A stretch of 64,000 bases of DNA from Phlebopus portentosus (taxonomy: Eukaryota; Basidiomycota; Agaricomycetes; Boletales; Boletinellaceae), in the NCBI GenBank assembly GCA_037892935.1, contig JAYXKI010000008.1, positions 1,550,001-1,614,000 of the forward strand, given 5' to 3'. Numbering within the stretch: position 1 is the first letter of the stretch; the number at the start of each line of letters is the position of its first letter. The notes beneath the pieces were generated by a model, which was given only the letters and a program-made list of their open reading frames with translations, searched no databases and was not told the DNA's origin. Below, in pieces: positions 9,759 to 19,237 of the stretch. The translations under genes were made by a program, and so were the position numbers.

Positions 9759-12700
9759 ACGTCGGAACGACTGGTCGGTCTCCTAAAGGACTCTTTTCGT
9801 TGGACTCGTTAAAATATAATCGTCCTGTTGTACAATATCAAGATGCGAATACCAGTGACGGTTTCACCCTTCGAAAGATCCTTACCGACGTACTGCCAGA
9901 TGAATCTGAAGATGACAACGATGACTTCGAAGTCTATGAAGATTTATTTGTCAGAAGAACAGATGCGCAAGCAGGCGAATTTAGTGAGGAAGAGCGGAAT
10001 CAAACCACTATAAAAAATGAGGTTGTGGCGGAAGCACCTTACTGCGAGAACGTTGTTGCTCAGGCGAACGTCACTGAAGCAGTGTGGGATGTAGTAGGCA
10101 GACGCGCGGCTGAGGTATGGCGCGAGGGCATTGTGGACGCAGATCAGTTCGTGCGACGGGTGGGAGGAAAGGAGTTAGATGCCTTTGTTAGCATCGTACA
10201 CCCAAAAGTAGCAGGTGATGATGAAGTAGACTTGTCGAACCCCCTACTCGAAGAGGAAAACTTCATTGATGCTCATGCACTGATCGACTCAGGGTGCACA
10301 GGCTCATGCATCGACGAAGGTTTTGTCAAACGGTATGGTTTCCCCACCCAAAGGTACATTCGGCCTAGACCAGTCTTCAATGCTGACGGAACAAGCAACG
10401 AGGCTGGATTGATCAAGGAATACGTAGTCGTACGAATGTTCTTTGGGAAACACGAGGAAGAGATTCGACTGGCAGTGACATCCTTAGCGTCAAGCAACAT
10501 CTTCCTCGGACATGACTGGTTGACGAAGCATAATCCTGAGATTGATTGGAGGTTAGGAACAGTTAAGTTCACCCGTTGCCCTGATGAATGCGAGTCGCCA
10601 CTGTCGAGCGAGGAGATAGATGAAGAGTTTGTGAGGAATGTGCGGATGAAGGAAGCGGCAAAATGGCCACCTTACCTGGAGGAATACGCCGACGTCTTTA
10701 GTGAGGAATCGTTCGAACGCTTACCAAACCACCGAACGTGGGACCACACTATTGACCTGAAACCGGATTTCAAACCCAGCGACTGCAAGGTTTACCCGTT
10801 ATCGCCAAAAGAACAAGAAGCGATGAGGGAGTTCATTGAGGAAAACCTAGCGTCAGGACGTATCCGACAGTCGAAGTCTCCAATGGCGTCACCATTCTTT
10901 TTTATCAAGAAAGAGGATGGGAGCTTACGAGCAATCCAAGACTATCGAAAGCTCAATGAAGGAACAGTCAAGAACAAATACCCGTTGCCACTAATAAATG
11001 AGCTCATCGACAAGGTTAAGGATGCAAGGTACATCACGAAGCTCGACGTTCGTTGGGGATACTACAACATCCGGATTCGCGAGGGAGACGAGTGGAAGGC
11101 AGCGTTCCGGACAAATCTAGGCTTATTCGAACCCACAGTCATGTTCTTTGGCTTGTGTAATGCGCCAGCGACGTTCCAAGGCTTTATGAATGACATCTTT
11201 CGGGAGCTAATTCATGAGGGTATCGTCATCATTTACCTCGATGACATTCTTATCTTCTCGAATGATCTAGAAGAACACCGCAGACGCACCAAACGAGTCT
11301 TTGAGATCCTTCGCCAAAATGGACTTTTCCTAAAGCCGCAGAAGTGCGAGTTCGAAGTTGATACAGTCAAGTACCTTGGGCACATTATTGGCAATGGCAA
11401 AGTTCGAATGGATCCCAAGAAAACGGCGGCAGTACAGGACTGGCCAGTTCCAAGGAACGTCCACGAACTGCAACAATTCCTGGGATTAGGAAATTGGTTG
11501 CGACGTTTTGTTAAGGATTACAGTTCGGTCGTCAAACCCTTGACTACCCTAACGGGTAAGGTGGAATGGAAATGGGGTGAAGATGAGCAGGCAGCGTTTG
11601 AGGAATTGAAGTGTCGTTTGAGTAGTCCTCCCGTGTTAGCGATACCCAACAGCGAGGACCCTTTCCGTGTAGAAGCGGATGCGTCGGACTTTGCGACTGG
11701 TGGAGTCCTTCTCCAGAAACAAGACGATAAATGGAAGGTGATCGCTTATCGGTCGTCAACATTCCTAGAGGCAGAGCGAAACTATGAGATTTACGACAAG
11801 GAAATGCTCGCCATCGTTCAAGCCCTAAAGGAATGGCGACAATATCTCCAGGGAGCTAGCCAACCTTTTGAGGTATGGACAGACCATGCAAATCTAACGT
11901 ACTTCCGATCGCCGCAGAAGTTAAATCGTCGACAAGCTCGTTGGCGACTCGATTTAGCTGAGTTCGATTTTACGCTAGTCCATAAACCCGGAAAGACGTT
12001 GGGAAAAGCTGATCTGTTGTCACGCCGGGCGGATTATGACAAGGGCGAGCGCGATAATGAGAACGTGACTTTCATCAAGAAGGAATGGCTGGTTAGAGGA
12101 ATGGTTCAGACGTCAAGAGAAGTACTCGTTGAAAAGGTCGTGGAAGCGCAGAGACAAGAGGACGAGGGAGTGAGGCCGAAGGACGTCGAGAAGAGAGGGG
12201 ACATGTGGAGAAAGGGCCGCCGACTATATGTACCAGCGAGCATCAGAGAGGACGTCATGAAGGAACACCATGACTCGACCCTGGCAGGACATCCAGGAGC
12301 AACAAAGATGATCCAGCTGATAGCACGCAAGTACTGGTGGCCGAGGATGAGTGCGGATGTGCGAGTGTACGTGCGGGGGTGTGATCGTTGTCAACGGACG
12401 AAGGCTCTAAGGACAACGAGAGCAAAGGTTTTGCACCCTAATGAGGTGCCGGAGGCGCCATGGCAGATTGTCACGGTCGACCTAATCGGAGAGTTGCCAG
12501 AATCGAATGGGTTCAATGCGGTTTGCGTAGTGGTCGATCGCTTTAGCAAACAAATCCATGCAATTCCAACAACGACAAAGTTAACAGCGGAAGGCATGGC
12601 TAGGATCTACAGAGACCACGTCTTCCGATTACACGGACTACCACGGAAGATCATTCATGACCGAGGGGTGCAATTCGACGCAAAGATGATGAAGGAGTTG

Positions 12701-13624
12701 TACAAGCTCCTCCACATTGAAGGCAACCCATCGACAGCGTATCACCCACAAACTGACGGACAGACAGAGCGGGTTAATCAGGAACTAGAACAATACCTGC
12801 GGCTATACGTCAACCATCGGCAGTCGGACTGGGCGGACTGGCTGGCTCTCGCAGAATTCGCATACAACAATCGTGAACATTCAGCAACGAAGCTATCTCC
12901 CTTCTTCGTCAATACGGGAATGCACCCCTTAGACTTCACGGGGATTGGAACGGCATCATCGAACCTGTCAGCAGAAGAATTTGCCAAACATGTCAAGGAG
13001 GTGCACGAACTCGCTCAAGGTAACCTAACCCAAGCAAATGAAGACATGAAGCGTTTTTACGACCGCCATGCTGGGAAGTCCATTACCTATGAGGCAGGGC
13101 AGAAAGTCTTCTTAGATGGACGAAATATCAAGACGATCCGACCGACGAAGAAGATGGATGATAAATGGTTCGGTCCCTTCGAGGTAGTGGAAAAGGTTGG
13201 CGCAAGCGCATACAGACTCAAACTACCGAAGACCTGGAAGAAGGTCCATCCAGTTTTCAATGAGATCTTGCTCAAACCAGCCGTCCAACCGTCCTTTGAA
13301 TCGCAGAAGAAACCACCTCCACCACCGCCAGTGATCATTGATGAGCAGGAAGAGTACGAGGTTGAAGAAATACTCGACTCGCGTCTGCATCGAGGCAAGC
13401 TCCAATTCCTGGTCAAGTGGGTTGGATATGAGGAAGCGACTTGGCAGCCAGAATCCGACGTCAAGGATAATGCGCAGGAGTCAATTCAAGAATTCTACCA
13501 CAAACATCCTGGAGCTCCAAGGAAGTTAACAATACCTCGACAAAGCCTGCGAGCGCTGTACAAGTTCACGTCCTCAGAAGGCTTATGTGGTTGGTCGGGA
13601 CGCCCAACCTTGAAGGGGGGGTGA
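9710..13624 (+). CDS. pol: Pol of chromovirus 1 (protease, RT, RNase H, integrase, chromodomain)
   Basis: Open from 9710 in the -1 frame relative to gag; counted from 9800 it is 1274 residues. In order: aspartic protease with ALIDSGCTGSC near residue 160; reverse transcriptase with the YLDD box (IIYLDDILIF) near 477; RNase H with VEADASDFATGGVL near 625 and an intact TDHANLTY; integrase with HHCC zinc finger (HHDSTLAGHPG, GCDRC) near 820-865 and catalytic D, D, E in TVDLIGELP, IIHDRGVQF and TERVNQELE; and a chromodomain (EEILDSRLHRGKLQFLVKWV) near 1185-1240, which in this family directs integration to marked chromatin. The stop TGA at 13622-13624 overlaps the purine tract (AAGGGGGGG) next to the 3' LTR. 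No lesion is visible. Confidence 0.95.
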   Translation, partial: AGRTHRRRGFSRRPGVDVGTTGRSPKGLFSLDSLKYNRPVVQYQDANTSDGFTLRKILTDVLPDESEDDNDDFEVYEDLFVRRTDAQAGEFSEEERNQTTIKNEVVAEAPYCENVVAQANVTEAVWDVVGRRAAEVWREGIVDADQFVRRVGGKELDAFVSIVHPKVAGDDEVDLSNPLLEEENFIDAHALIDSGCTGSCIDEGFVKRYGFPTQRYIRPRPVFNADGTSNEAGLIKEYVVVRMFFGKHEEEIRLAVTSLASSNIFLGHDWLTKHNPEIDWRLGTVKFTRCPDECESPLSSEEIDEEFVRNVRMKEAAKWPPYLEEYADVFSEESFERLPNHRTWDHTIDLKPDFKPSDCKVYPLSPKEQEAMREFIEENLASGRIRQSKSPMASPFFFIKKEDGSLRAIQDYRKLNEGTVKNKYPLPLINELIDKVKDARYITKLDVRWGYYNIRIREGDEWKAAFRTNLGLFEPTVMFFGLCNAPATFQGFMNDIFRELIHEGIVIIYLDDILIFSNDLEEHRRRTKRVFEILRQNGLFLKPQKCEFEVDTVKYLGHIIGNGKVRMDPKKTAAVQDWPVPRNVHELQQFLGLGNWLRRFVKDYSSVVKPLTTLTGKVEWKWGEDEQAAFEELKCRLSSPPVLAIPNSEDPFRVEADASDFATGGVLLQKQDDKWKVIAYRSSTFLEAERNYEIYDKEMLAIVQALKEWRQYLQGASQPFEVWTDHANLTYFRSPQKLNRRQARWRLDLAEFDFTLVHKPGKTLGKADLLSRRADYDKGERDNENVTFIKKEWLVRGMVQTSREVLVEKVVEAQRQEDEGVRPKDVEKRGDMWRKGRRLYVPASIREDVMKEHHDSTLAGHPGATKMIQLIARKYWWPRMSADVRVYVRGCDRCQRTKALRTTRAKVLHPNEVPEAPWQIVTVDLIGELPESNGFNAVCVVVDRFSKQIHAIPTTTKLTAEGMARIYRDHVFRLHGLPRKIIHDRGVQFDAKMMKELYKLLHIEGNPSTAYHPQTDGQTERVNQELEQYLRLYVNHRQSDWADWLALAEFAYNNREHSATKLSPFFVNTGMHPLDFTGIGTASSNLSAEEFAKHVKEVHELAQGNLTQANEDMKRFYDRHAGKSITYEAGQKVFLDGRNIKTIRPTKKMDDKWFGPFEVVEKVGASAYRLKLPKTWKKVHPVFNEILLKPAVQPSFESQKKPPPPPPVIIDEQEEYEVEEILDSRLHRGKLQFLVKWVGYEEATWQPESDVKDNAQESIQEFYHKHPGAPRKLTIPRQSLRALYKFTSSEGLCGWSGRPTLKGG
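9734..9776 (+). promoter_or_regulatory. Predicted -1 ribosomal frameshift signal, gag to pol
   Basis: GGGTTTT at 9734-9740 is in the correct phase (G GGT TTT in the gag frame). After a 6-nt spacer, GACCAG (9747-9752) can pair with CTGGTC (9771-9776), with the gag stop codon in the loop. The pol frame is open from 9710, and the same heptamer, spacer and stem are kept in copy E (44748-44784, minus). Confidence 0.7.
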
Positions 13625-13814
13625 TGTAAGGACTCGAACATTTTCCTTTTTCTTTTCTGATGTCATCATTTATTTTAATATTCTTTTCTTTTCTTTTCTT
13701 TTTTCTTATGCGCTTATTCATCCTTTTGCCGGAACATTCCACAATGTTCTATCACGCTCACTAATCATCCCATTCCTTGTCATGTGACTTCCCATTAGGG
13801 TAGACCTTTCCCGC
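13625..13814 (+). repeat. 3' LTR of chromovirus 1, first part
   Basis: Identical to 7429-7618 by eye. It is cut after CCGC (13811-13814), the target duplication of element Y, and continues at 25312. Confidence 0.94.
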
Positions 13815-15159
13815 TGTAAGAAGCATCGACACGCTAGGTCCGAGATCGCGCACGTGACACGTGTTCCGCGGTGATCCGCATCGTAACAGCGGAACTCGGT
13901 GCGGATCGATTCGATTCGAAGTGGAACGGACTACTGTAGCCTCTCGCACTCGACCGCTGCGTAGGAAGAACCTTCGGACGCTCGAGCCACCCAGTCGAAA
14001 ACTTACAAAGGCTGACTTAGCTAGCTCGTCTTACTAAACCCAGGCACGAGAGGTAAATTGAAGGATCCGCAATCGGCCCCCGACACCTCCCAAGTTTCGA
14101 CCCGACGCGACGCACTCCGGCTTTTCCCCCTTTTGAGTCCCATATGCGTTCATATTTTGTTTTGTTCCTTATGATTCTTATGCTCATTATTCCGTGTGCG
14201 CTCACATTTCGTATTATGCTCTATGGTCATTATCTCGCCACCTTCCAGATATGCTCGCCTCGTACTTTGTTCCCGTGTGTTCCCTTATGATTTTCACTTC
14301 CGATTTCCTTTCGTTATGCTCCCTGACGCTCCGATGGCTCAGGTTCGGACAAAGTTATAAATAGGCGAGCAACTTGTAGTAGGAGCCCAGTTTTTAGCCC
14401 GAGAGTTTTAGCAGAAAACAGTTTAGCTCGGGCTTGAACCCACTTTAGCTACAGTCGAGACCAATTCGACTCTTCCTGTACTCTCCTCGACTCTATCTCC
14501 CACAAATACACGATAGTTCTGTCTCATACGCCTCGAGTCTCCTGCTCTGCAGTCGTACCCGAGCCCAGTGTGATCAGTTCAACCCGTGTTGAAGTCGGAG
14601 ACCCTCATCTCTCCTCCCTACGCCTCTACGCGAGGTCTCGCTTGAGTCCCTTGCGTATCGCTTCGTTCCGCGTCGTATCGCTCCGTTTCGCTTCGTAACC
14701 CACCGAAACCCGTCGTAACTCGTCGTAACCCGTTATATCGTGTCGGATCCTCGAAAGGATCACCTTCGAATCGTCAGCGCTTAGGGGAAGTCCTTCTCTA
14801 AGCTTCGTCTCATCGTCTTCCGCCTTCAGGGTTCGAATCCATCGAGGGATTACCTGTGAGGACATCGATTACCTTCGCACCGCCACCGCCGATCCCCCCT
14901 TGCCTCGACTTCTCCCGCCTTGCTTCATCGCCTATCTCCTTTAATCCAATCCCCCCCCCCTCGCATACATCCAGCAGCCTTTAATCCCAATTCTCCTCCA
15001 TCCCTTCCGGAACTGCTCCGGAACCCAGATCGACGCATCAGCCCTTCTCTAGTTTTCCCCCAAAGATCACCCTTCTCTTTCCCACTCGTTTTAATCTTAC
15101 CGAACAGCCCCCAAGAACTGTGACACTCCTCAGCTATCAGACAGTGCAAAGGAGTTTCA
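13815..15159 (+). repeat. 5' LTR of element Y
   Basis: 1345 bp, TG...CA ends. TATAAATA lies at 14356-14363. Downstream of it no ATG occurs before gag codon 195. Small frames at 14017-14205, 14626-14865 and 14920-15123 occur identically in both LTRs and are not considered genes. Confidence 0.95.
14356..14363 (+). promoter_or_regulatory. TATA box of element Y
   Basis: TATAAATA, with the copy in the 3' LTR at 24504-24511. ATGs are frequent just upstream (for example at 14332) and absent for the next 1338 nt, which fits transcription starting about 30 nt after it. Confidence 0.65.
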
Positions 15160-17765
15160 AGTGGAGCCCACGGCGAGGGGGGGAAATTCACTGTTCGTCC
15201 AAAACGAGTAACCAAACTCCAGGTAGTACTCGGACTACCCGAAGCCAATCAGCCCGTATCCCCGTAGTTCACCAAGCCTTACCCCAAGTCACACCTCGGA
15301 CACCTAGGCAGAGGGCAAGCGCTAGAAGCGCCACAGCATCGTCGCTAAGTTCTTCAGTAATTCAACCTTCACCTCTGACCGAGTCCAGTACCCTACCATC
15401 GTTCGAGCCGTCGGCCGAGTCGTCTCCTTTTAGTTTCCAAGAAACCGATCTACCTACCGAATTCTCCGAGCAAGAATCCTCGTCGCCTGAGGATATCACT
15501 GTTCGACTCGATTACCCAGACCCCGCTAGGCTCAGACAGCCTCAAACCTCCAATCAAGCGATCCAAGTCGATCCGCTTGCGCAACAGTCGCAACCAAGCG
15601 GATTAACTCTCGCTCACCACCTCCAAGGACTGGGAAGTAACCTGCAGATCCTTAACCAACTTCAGACCAATTATCAGCAGTTGCAGCGTATATCGAACCA
15701 GATGGCTGCAGTTAGACCACCTCTTCGAGGTGACAAGAGAGCACCAGTATTCGACGGTTCCGATCCGAAGGAACTGTTCCGCTTCTTCGACGACGTGGAT
15801 GCGATCGCAATAGATTCCAACTGGGATGCGTCGACTACCATCAGACGTGGGTACCTGTACTATGCGAAGACTGACGTTGCAGAAGTATGGGAGACCCTCC
15901 CCGAAGTTTCTGCCGCCCCTGCGAGCGTCGGAGATTTCAAAACGGCCGTCAAGAAGCTTTATCCAAGTTTGGCAGACGGCAAGAGATACTCTAGGGGCGA
16001 ATTGGAGCAGTTCATCGCCGAATGGGCCGAAAAAGGTATTCACACCAGAGATGAATTCGGCACTTATCATCGCGAGTTCCTACGCAGAGCCAGGTATCTA
16101 GTTACCAGCAACAAACTTACCGAGAACGACTCGAAATTCGCGTTTCTTCGAGGCATTTCGGGCCAGACTAGGAAGGATATCCTGCAAAGGCTCGAAATCA
16201 AGGACCCGGACCACGAGAGGGGCGACCCCTACGACATCGAGAAAGTAGCAAACGCAGCTATGTACATTCTTTCGGGATCCGCAGTCGATCAGATCGGATC
16301 CGACCCGATGAGCGGCGGAACGAGCGCAACGATGAGCGCGTCGTCGGGAGGACATGGAATGACCGTCAAGAAGGAAGAAACGGACTTGAGTAAAGTTTGG
16401 GAAACGCTGAAGGGTTTTCAGGTAACACTGGAATCGCTCACTAGAGGCCAGGGCCCTCGAATCGCAACAGGTCCGCAACCGGCCCCATTGGCTCGCACGC
16501 CCGGATGTGCGTTCTGCAGCGATCCCGGCCACTTTATAAGGTCGTGCCCGAAGGTACTCGAGTATATCCAGGCCGGAAAGTGTCTACGTGACTCGAACGG
16601 ACGAGTAGTCATGCCAAACGGAGCCTTCGTATCAAGTAGGGTTTCGGGCCGGAACCTGATGGAGCGAATTGACAACTTGCTAAAGCCGAACCCGTCACAT
16701 CCAGTCAACATCATCGAAGTCGCCGAGCACCCGGAAACCCCGGCCGAGCCGATAGCATCAGCTATGCTCCAGGAAATCGGCGAGGATCAGACAGAAGAGA
16801 CCGATTACGAAGTAGAACGTTTAGAAATCTTGCTCAACGAGGCAAAGAAGAAAGCGGCGACTGGTAAAAGGCAGAAGTTCGACGGAGTAGTCATTCCGAC
16901 AAAAGTGGGACCGCCGGGAAGAGGGGCTTCGAAGGCGCAGCAGTCGCCACCCCCTATTCCTAAGTCCCCGGCGGTTTCACGTTCGTCACCGCAGCGGGAT
17001 GATATTAGAAAACCCTCGAACCCCCAACCCCAATACCGCTACGTAGTCCCCGTTGAAGATTCTAACGCTGTCTCTAACGTGCTCACTCGGACGCTCGACA
17101 CGAGCATTACGCTTAGCCAAAGGGAACTGTTATCGATCGCCCCCGAACTACGAAAGCAACTAAAGGAACTCACTACCGCAAAGAGATATAACGCTGCCGA
17201 TGTGAATCTCGTCGAATCGCCGAGTTACGCCATGCAACTGTGCGGAACCGCATCGCAACAAACTGAGGACTCGATTCTGTCCATCGGAACGTCGGGAGTG
17301 ACCGCGGAAGCAACTCTCCCCCTTCGTACGATTACAGCCGTAGTGGAGGACGCGATGGAAGTGGAGTGCGTACTCGATCAAGGCGCAGCAGTGTGTCTGA
17401 TTAGGGAAGACGTTTGGGAAAAACTTCAAGTGCCCCTATCACCGGACCAGAGCACGACCATCGAGATGGCGGACACAGCGAAGTCGGCCACCGTAGGACT
17501 AATCCCGAACGCCAAGTTTACGATAGCCGGGATTGATCTTTCCCTGCAAGTGCATGTCGTTCGTCAGGCGCCGTTTCAGGCGCTACTCGGACGACCCTTC
17601 TTCGCAGTAACCGAATGCGAAACCAAGGATTATACCTCGGGAGACCAGCATATAACGCTATCAGACCCCAACGACAGGAATCGACATAGCAAAGTCGCGA
17701 CTGGAATTCGGAACGTGTTGCGCAACGTTGCGCAACAGGGTTTTCAGCAGACGTCGAGGAACTGA
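15120..17765 (+). CDS. gag: Gag-protease of element Y
   Basis: Open frame of 881 codons. The first ATG, also the first after the TATA box, is at 15702 (codon 195), just before AAVRPPLRGDKRAPVFDG where capsid homology to A and C begins; the 194 codons before it are open and ATG-free. They include HHLQGLGSNLQILNQLQ, which resembles the same region of A, so a non-AUG start is possible. Capsid-like core: RGYLYYAKTDVAEVWETL and GELEQFIAEWAEKGI. Zinc knuckle CAFCSDPGHFIRSC at about 462-475. Protease-like domain near 740-850 with ECVLDQGAAVCLIREDVW, DQG replacing the usual D(S/T)G, and LLGRPFFAVTECETKDYTSG. Ends at TGA 17763-17765 inside the frameshift stem-loop. Confidence 0.85.
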   Translation: MTLLSYQTVQRSFKWSPRRGGEIHCSSKTSNQTPGSTRTTRSQSARIPVVHQALPQVTPRTPRQRASARSATASSLSSSVIQPSPLTESSTLPSFEPSAESSPFSFQETDLPTEFSEQESSSPEDITVRLDYPDPARLRQPQTSNQAIQVDPLAQQSQPSGLTLAHHLQGLGSNLQILNQLQTNYQQLQRISNQMAAVRPPLRGDKRAPVFDGSDPKELFRFFDDVDAIAIDSNWDASTTIRRGYLYYAKTDVAEVWETLPEVSAAPASVGDFKTAVKKLYPSLADGKRYSRGELEQFIAEWAEKGIHTRDEFGTYHREFLRRARYLVTSNKLTENDSKFAFLRGISGQTRKDILQRLEIKDPDHERGDPYDIEKVANAAMYILSGSAVDQIGSDPMSGGTSATMSASSGGHGMTVKKEETDLSKVWETLKGFQVTLESLTRGQGPRIATGPQPAPLARTPGCAFCSDPGHFIRSCPKVLEYIQAGKCLRDSNGRVVMPNGAFVSSRVSGRNLMERIDNLLKPNPSHPVNIIEVAEHPETPAEPIASAMLQEIGEDQTEETDYEVERLEILLNEAKKKAATGKRQKFDGVVIPTKVGPPGRGASKAQQSPPPIPKSPAVSRSSPQRDDIRKPSNPQPQYRYVVPVEDSNAVSNVLTRTLDTSITLSQRELLSIAPELRKQLKELTTAKRYNAADVNLVESPSYAMQLCGTASQQTEDSILSIGTSGVTAEATLPLRTITAVVEDAMEVECVLDQGAAVCLIREDVWEKLQVPLSPDQSTTIEMADTAKSATVGLIPNAKFTIAGIDLSLQVHVVRQAPFQALLGRPFFAVTECETKDYTSGDQHITLSDPNDRNRHSKVATGIRNVLRNVAQQGFQQTSRN
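15162..15179 (+). other. Primer-binding site of element Y
   Basis: Starts with TGG two bases after the LTR (TGGAGCCCACGGCGAG), as expected for a tRNA 3'-CCA end. The same position in A and C reads TGGAGCCCACAGCGAG and TGGAGCCCCCAGTGAG. I could not name the tRNA. Unlike the chromovirus, no complementary copy was found in the LTR. Confidence 0.55.
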
Positions 17766-19237
17766 TACTAAGACGTCAGCGAGACGTAGGCGATTATTCA
17801 TGTTCAAGCCTCAACAATACGTTTTCTATCTATTCTATTGATGTTTCCGACGCTTTCACCTCTCTATTTAGTAACCAGCTTCGGAAGCTGATGAAAGACC
17901 CAATGCGTTTTGCTACTGACTATTCAAATCGACCTTATAGATCATGTATTCTAGAGACCCCGGACGACGACGACCCGGCGGTACTCATGTACAAACGCGT
18001 CGCTCAGAAAGTACGGCCCGTCCCCGGGGTACTACCAGAAGAATTTCGGATCGTTCGAAGGAGGCATCCGAACCCGCTCGAAGGACTGTCCGAAATACCA
18101 AAGAAACCGAAACCGTTTACGCCCATAGGCAGACTTACGAAGGAGCGGTTTGAAGCCCTCAGGATTGACGAGAATCAGTTCTTATGGCCCGAAGAAAGGC
18201 TGCTAGTGGCTAACCTACTTATGCTGCAGGAAGGAGCACTAGCGTGGACGGAAGCGGAACGGGGTAGTTTCGATGCGCAATACTTCGATCCGATTCGCAT
18301 CCCGACGGTACCGCATGTACCGTGGGTACACAAGAACATACCTATTCCTCCGGGTATTCTCGAGCGTACCATCAACCTGATTCGCGAGAAAATCAAGAAT
18401 GGAGCCATTGAACCGTCTAACTCCTCGTACCGATCACGATGGTTTTGCCTAGTCAAGAAAGATGGAGTCTCCCTTCGATTTATACTCGACCTGCAAGACA
18501 TGAATGGCGTTTCCGTCCGAGACTCAGCCGTTCCGCCGAATATAGAGACCATTGCGGAGCGTTGCGGCGGACGAAGTTGTTATTCGAGCCTCGATTTCTA
18601 TGTGGCTTTTGACCAGCGAGTTCTAGACGAACGCTCTCGAGATCTCACGACATTTCAGACTCCCTTGGGAACGTTCAGAATGACGGTTCTCCCGATGGGA
18701 TACACGAATTCCCTTCAGATTATGCACAATGACGTCGCTTTCATCCTACAAGACGAGATTCCGCACTGTACCGATCCGTATGCAGACGATTCGCCCGGAT
18801 TAGGTCCCAAAACGCGCTACGAACTCCCGGATGGCTCTTACGAAACCCTGCCAGAGAATCCAGGGATTAGGCGATTTATTTACGAGCATATATGCGACGT
18901 AAATCGAATTTTGCAGCGAGTCAAGGCAGTGGGAGGGACGTACTCAGGAAAGAAAATGGAGATCGGCGTTGAGTCAATCGTATTTCTCGGACACAAACTG
19001 ACATATTATGGACGAGAGCCAGACGAATCGAAAGTCCAGAAGGTCAGTGACTGGCCGCCATGCCGATCCGTAACCGAAGTCAAAGGATTCCTCGGAACAG
19101 TGGGAGTCCTGCGAATTTTCATTAAGGATTTCGCCAAGATAGCACGCCCTCAATCGACTCACTCGGAAGAACAACATTTTCGATTGGACAGACGAAGAAC
19201 AGGAATCAATGAACGAGTTGAAAGAAGCGGTCATTAG
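17732..19237 (+). CDS. pol: Reverse transcriptase of element Y (pol, first part)
   Basis: The -1 frame reads GFSADVEELILR and continues through an ATG at 17891 to 19237. The spacer protein is conserved with A and C, so pol is probably one product entered by frameshifting. Recognisable RT segments: SRWFCLVKKDGVSLRFILD, TTFQTPLGTFRMTVLPMGY, the active-site box as PYADD near residue 295 from the ATG, then VFLGHKLTYYGREPDESK and VKGFLGTVGVLRIF. At about 19147 the natural protein (homologous to RPLNRLTRKN in type) leaves this frame and resumes in the +1 frame, so this frame ends with about 30 unrelated residues before TGA. That looks like a small deletion. RT activity itself may survive; the RNase H-integrase part is disconnected. 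Confidence 0.85.
   Translation, partial: ATGFSADVEELILRRQRDVGDYSCSSLNNTFSIYSIDVSDAFTSLFSNQLRKLMKDPMRFATDYSNRPYRSCILETPDDDDPAVLMYKRVAQKVRPVPGVLPEEFRIVRRRHPNPLEGLSEIPKKPKPFTPIGRLTKERFEALRIDENQFLWPEERLLVANLLMLQEGALAWTEAERGSFDAQYFDPIRIPTVPHVPWVHKNIPIPPGILERTINLIREKIKNGAIEPSNSSYRSRWFCLVKKDGVSLRFILDLQDMNGVSVRDSAVPPNIETIAERCGGRSCYSSLDFYVAFDQRVLDERSRDLTTFQTPLGTFRMTVLPMGYTNSLQIMHNDVAFILQDEIPHCTDPYADDSPGLGPKTRYELPDGSYETLPENPGIRRFIYEHICDVNRILQRVKAVGGTYSGKKMEIGVESIVFLGHKLTYYGREPDESKVQKVSDWPPCRSVTEVKGFLGTVGVLRIFIKDFAKIARPQSTHSEEQHFRLDRRRTGINERVERSGH
17738..17777 (+). promoter_or_regulatory. Predicted -1 frameshift signal of element Y
   Basis: GGGTTTT at 17738-17744 is phased G GGT TTT in the gag-protease frame. 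After 5 nt, GACGTC (17750-17755) can pair with GACGTC (17772-17777), with the stop codon TGA in the 16-nt loop. The -1 frame is open from at least 17732 into the reverse transcriptase. The heptamer is kept in A (2940-2946) and C (35861-35867). Confidence 0.7.

Noticed and set aside
14827..14837. Perfect pol III B-box-like sequence (GGTTCGAATCC) in the Y LTR
   Set aside because: No A box at the right distance, no T-arm pairing and no tRNA-like fold nearby; probably chance.
17745..17890. Intron between protease and reverse transcriptase in Y
   Set aside because: The -1 frame is open across the whole spacer and its protein is conserved in A and C, so a frameshift explains the junction without splicing.
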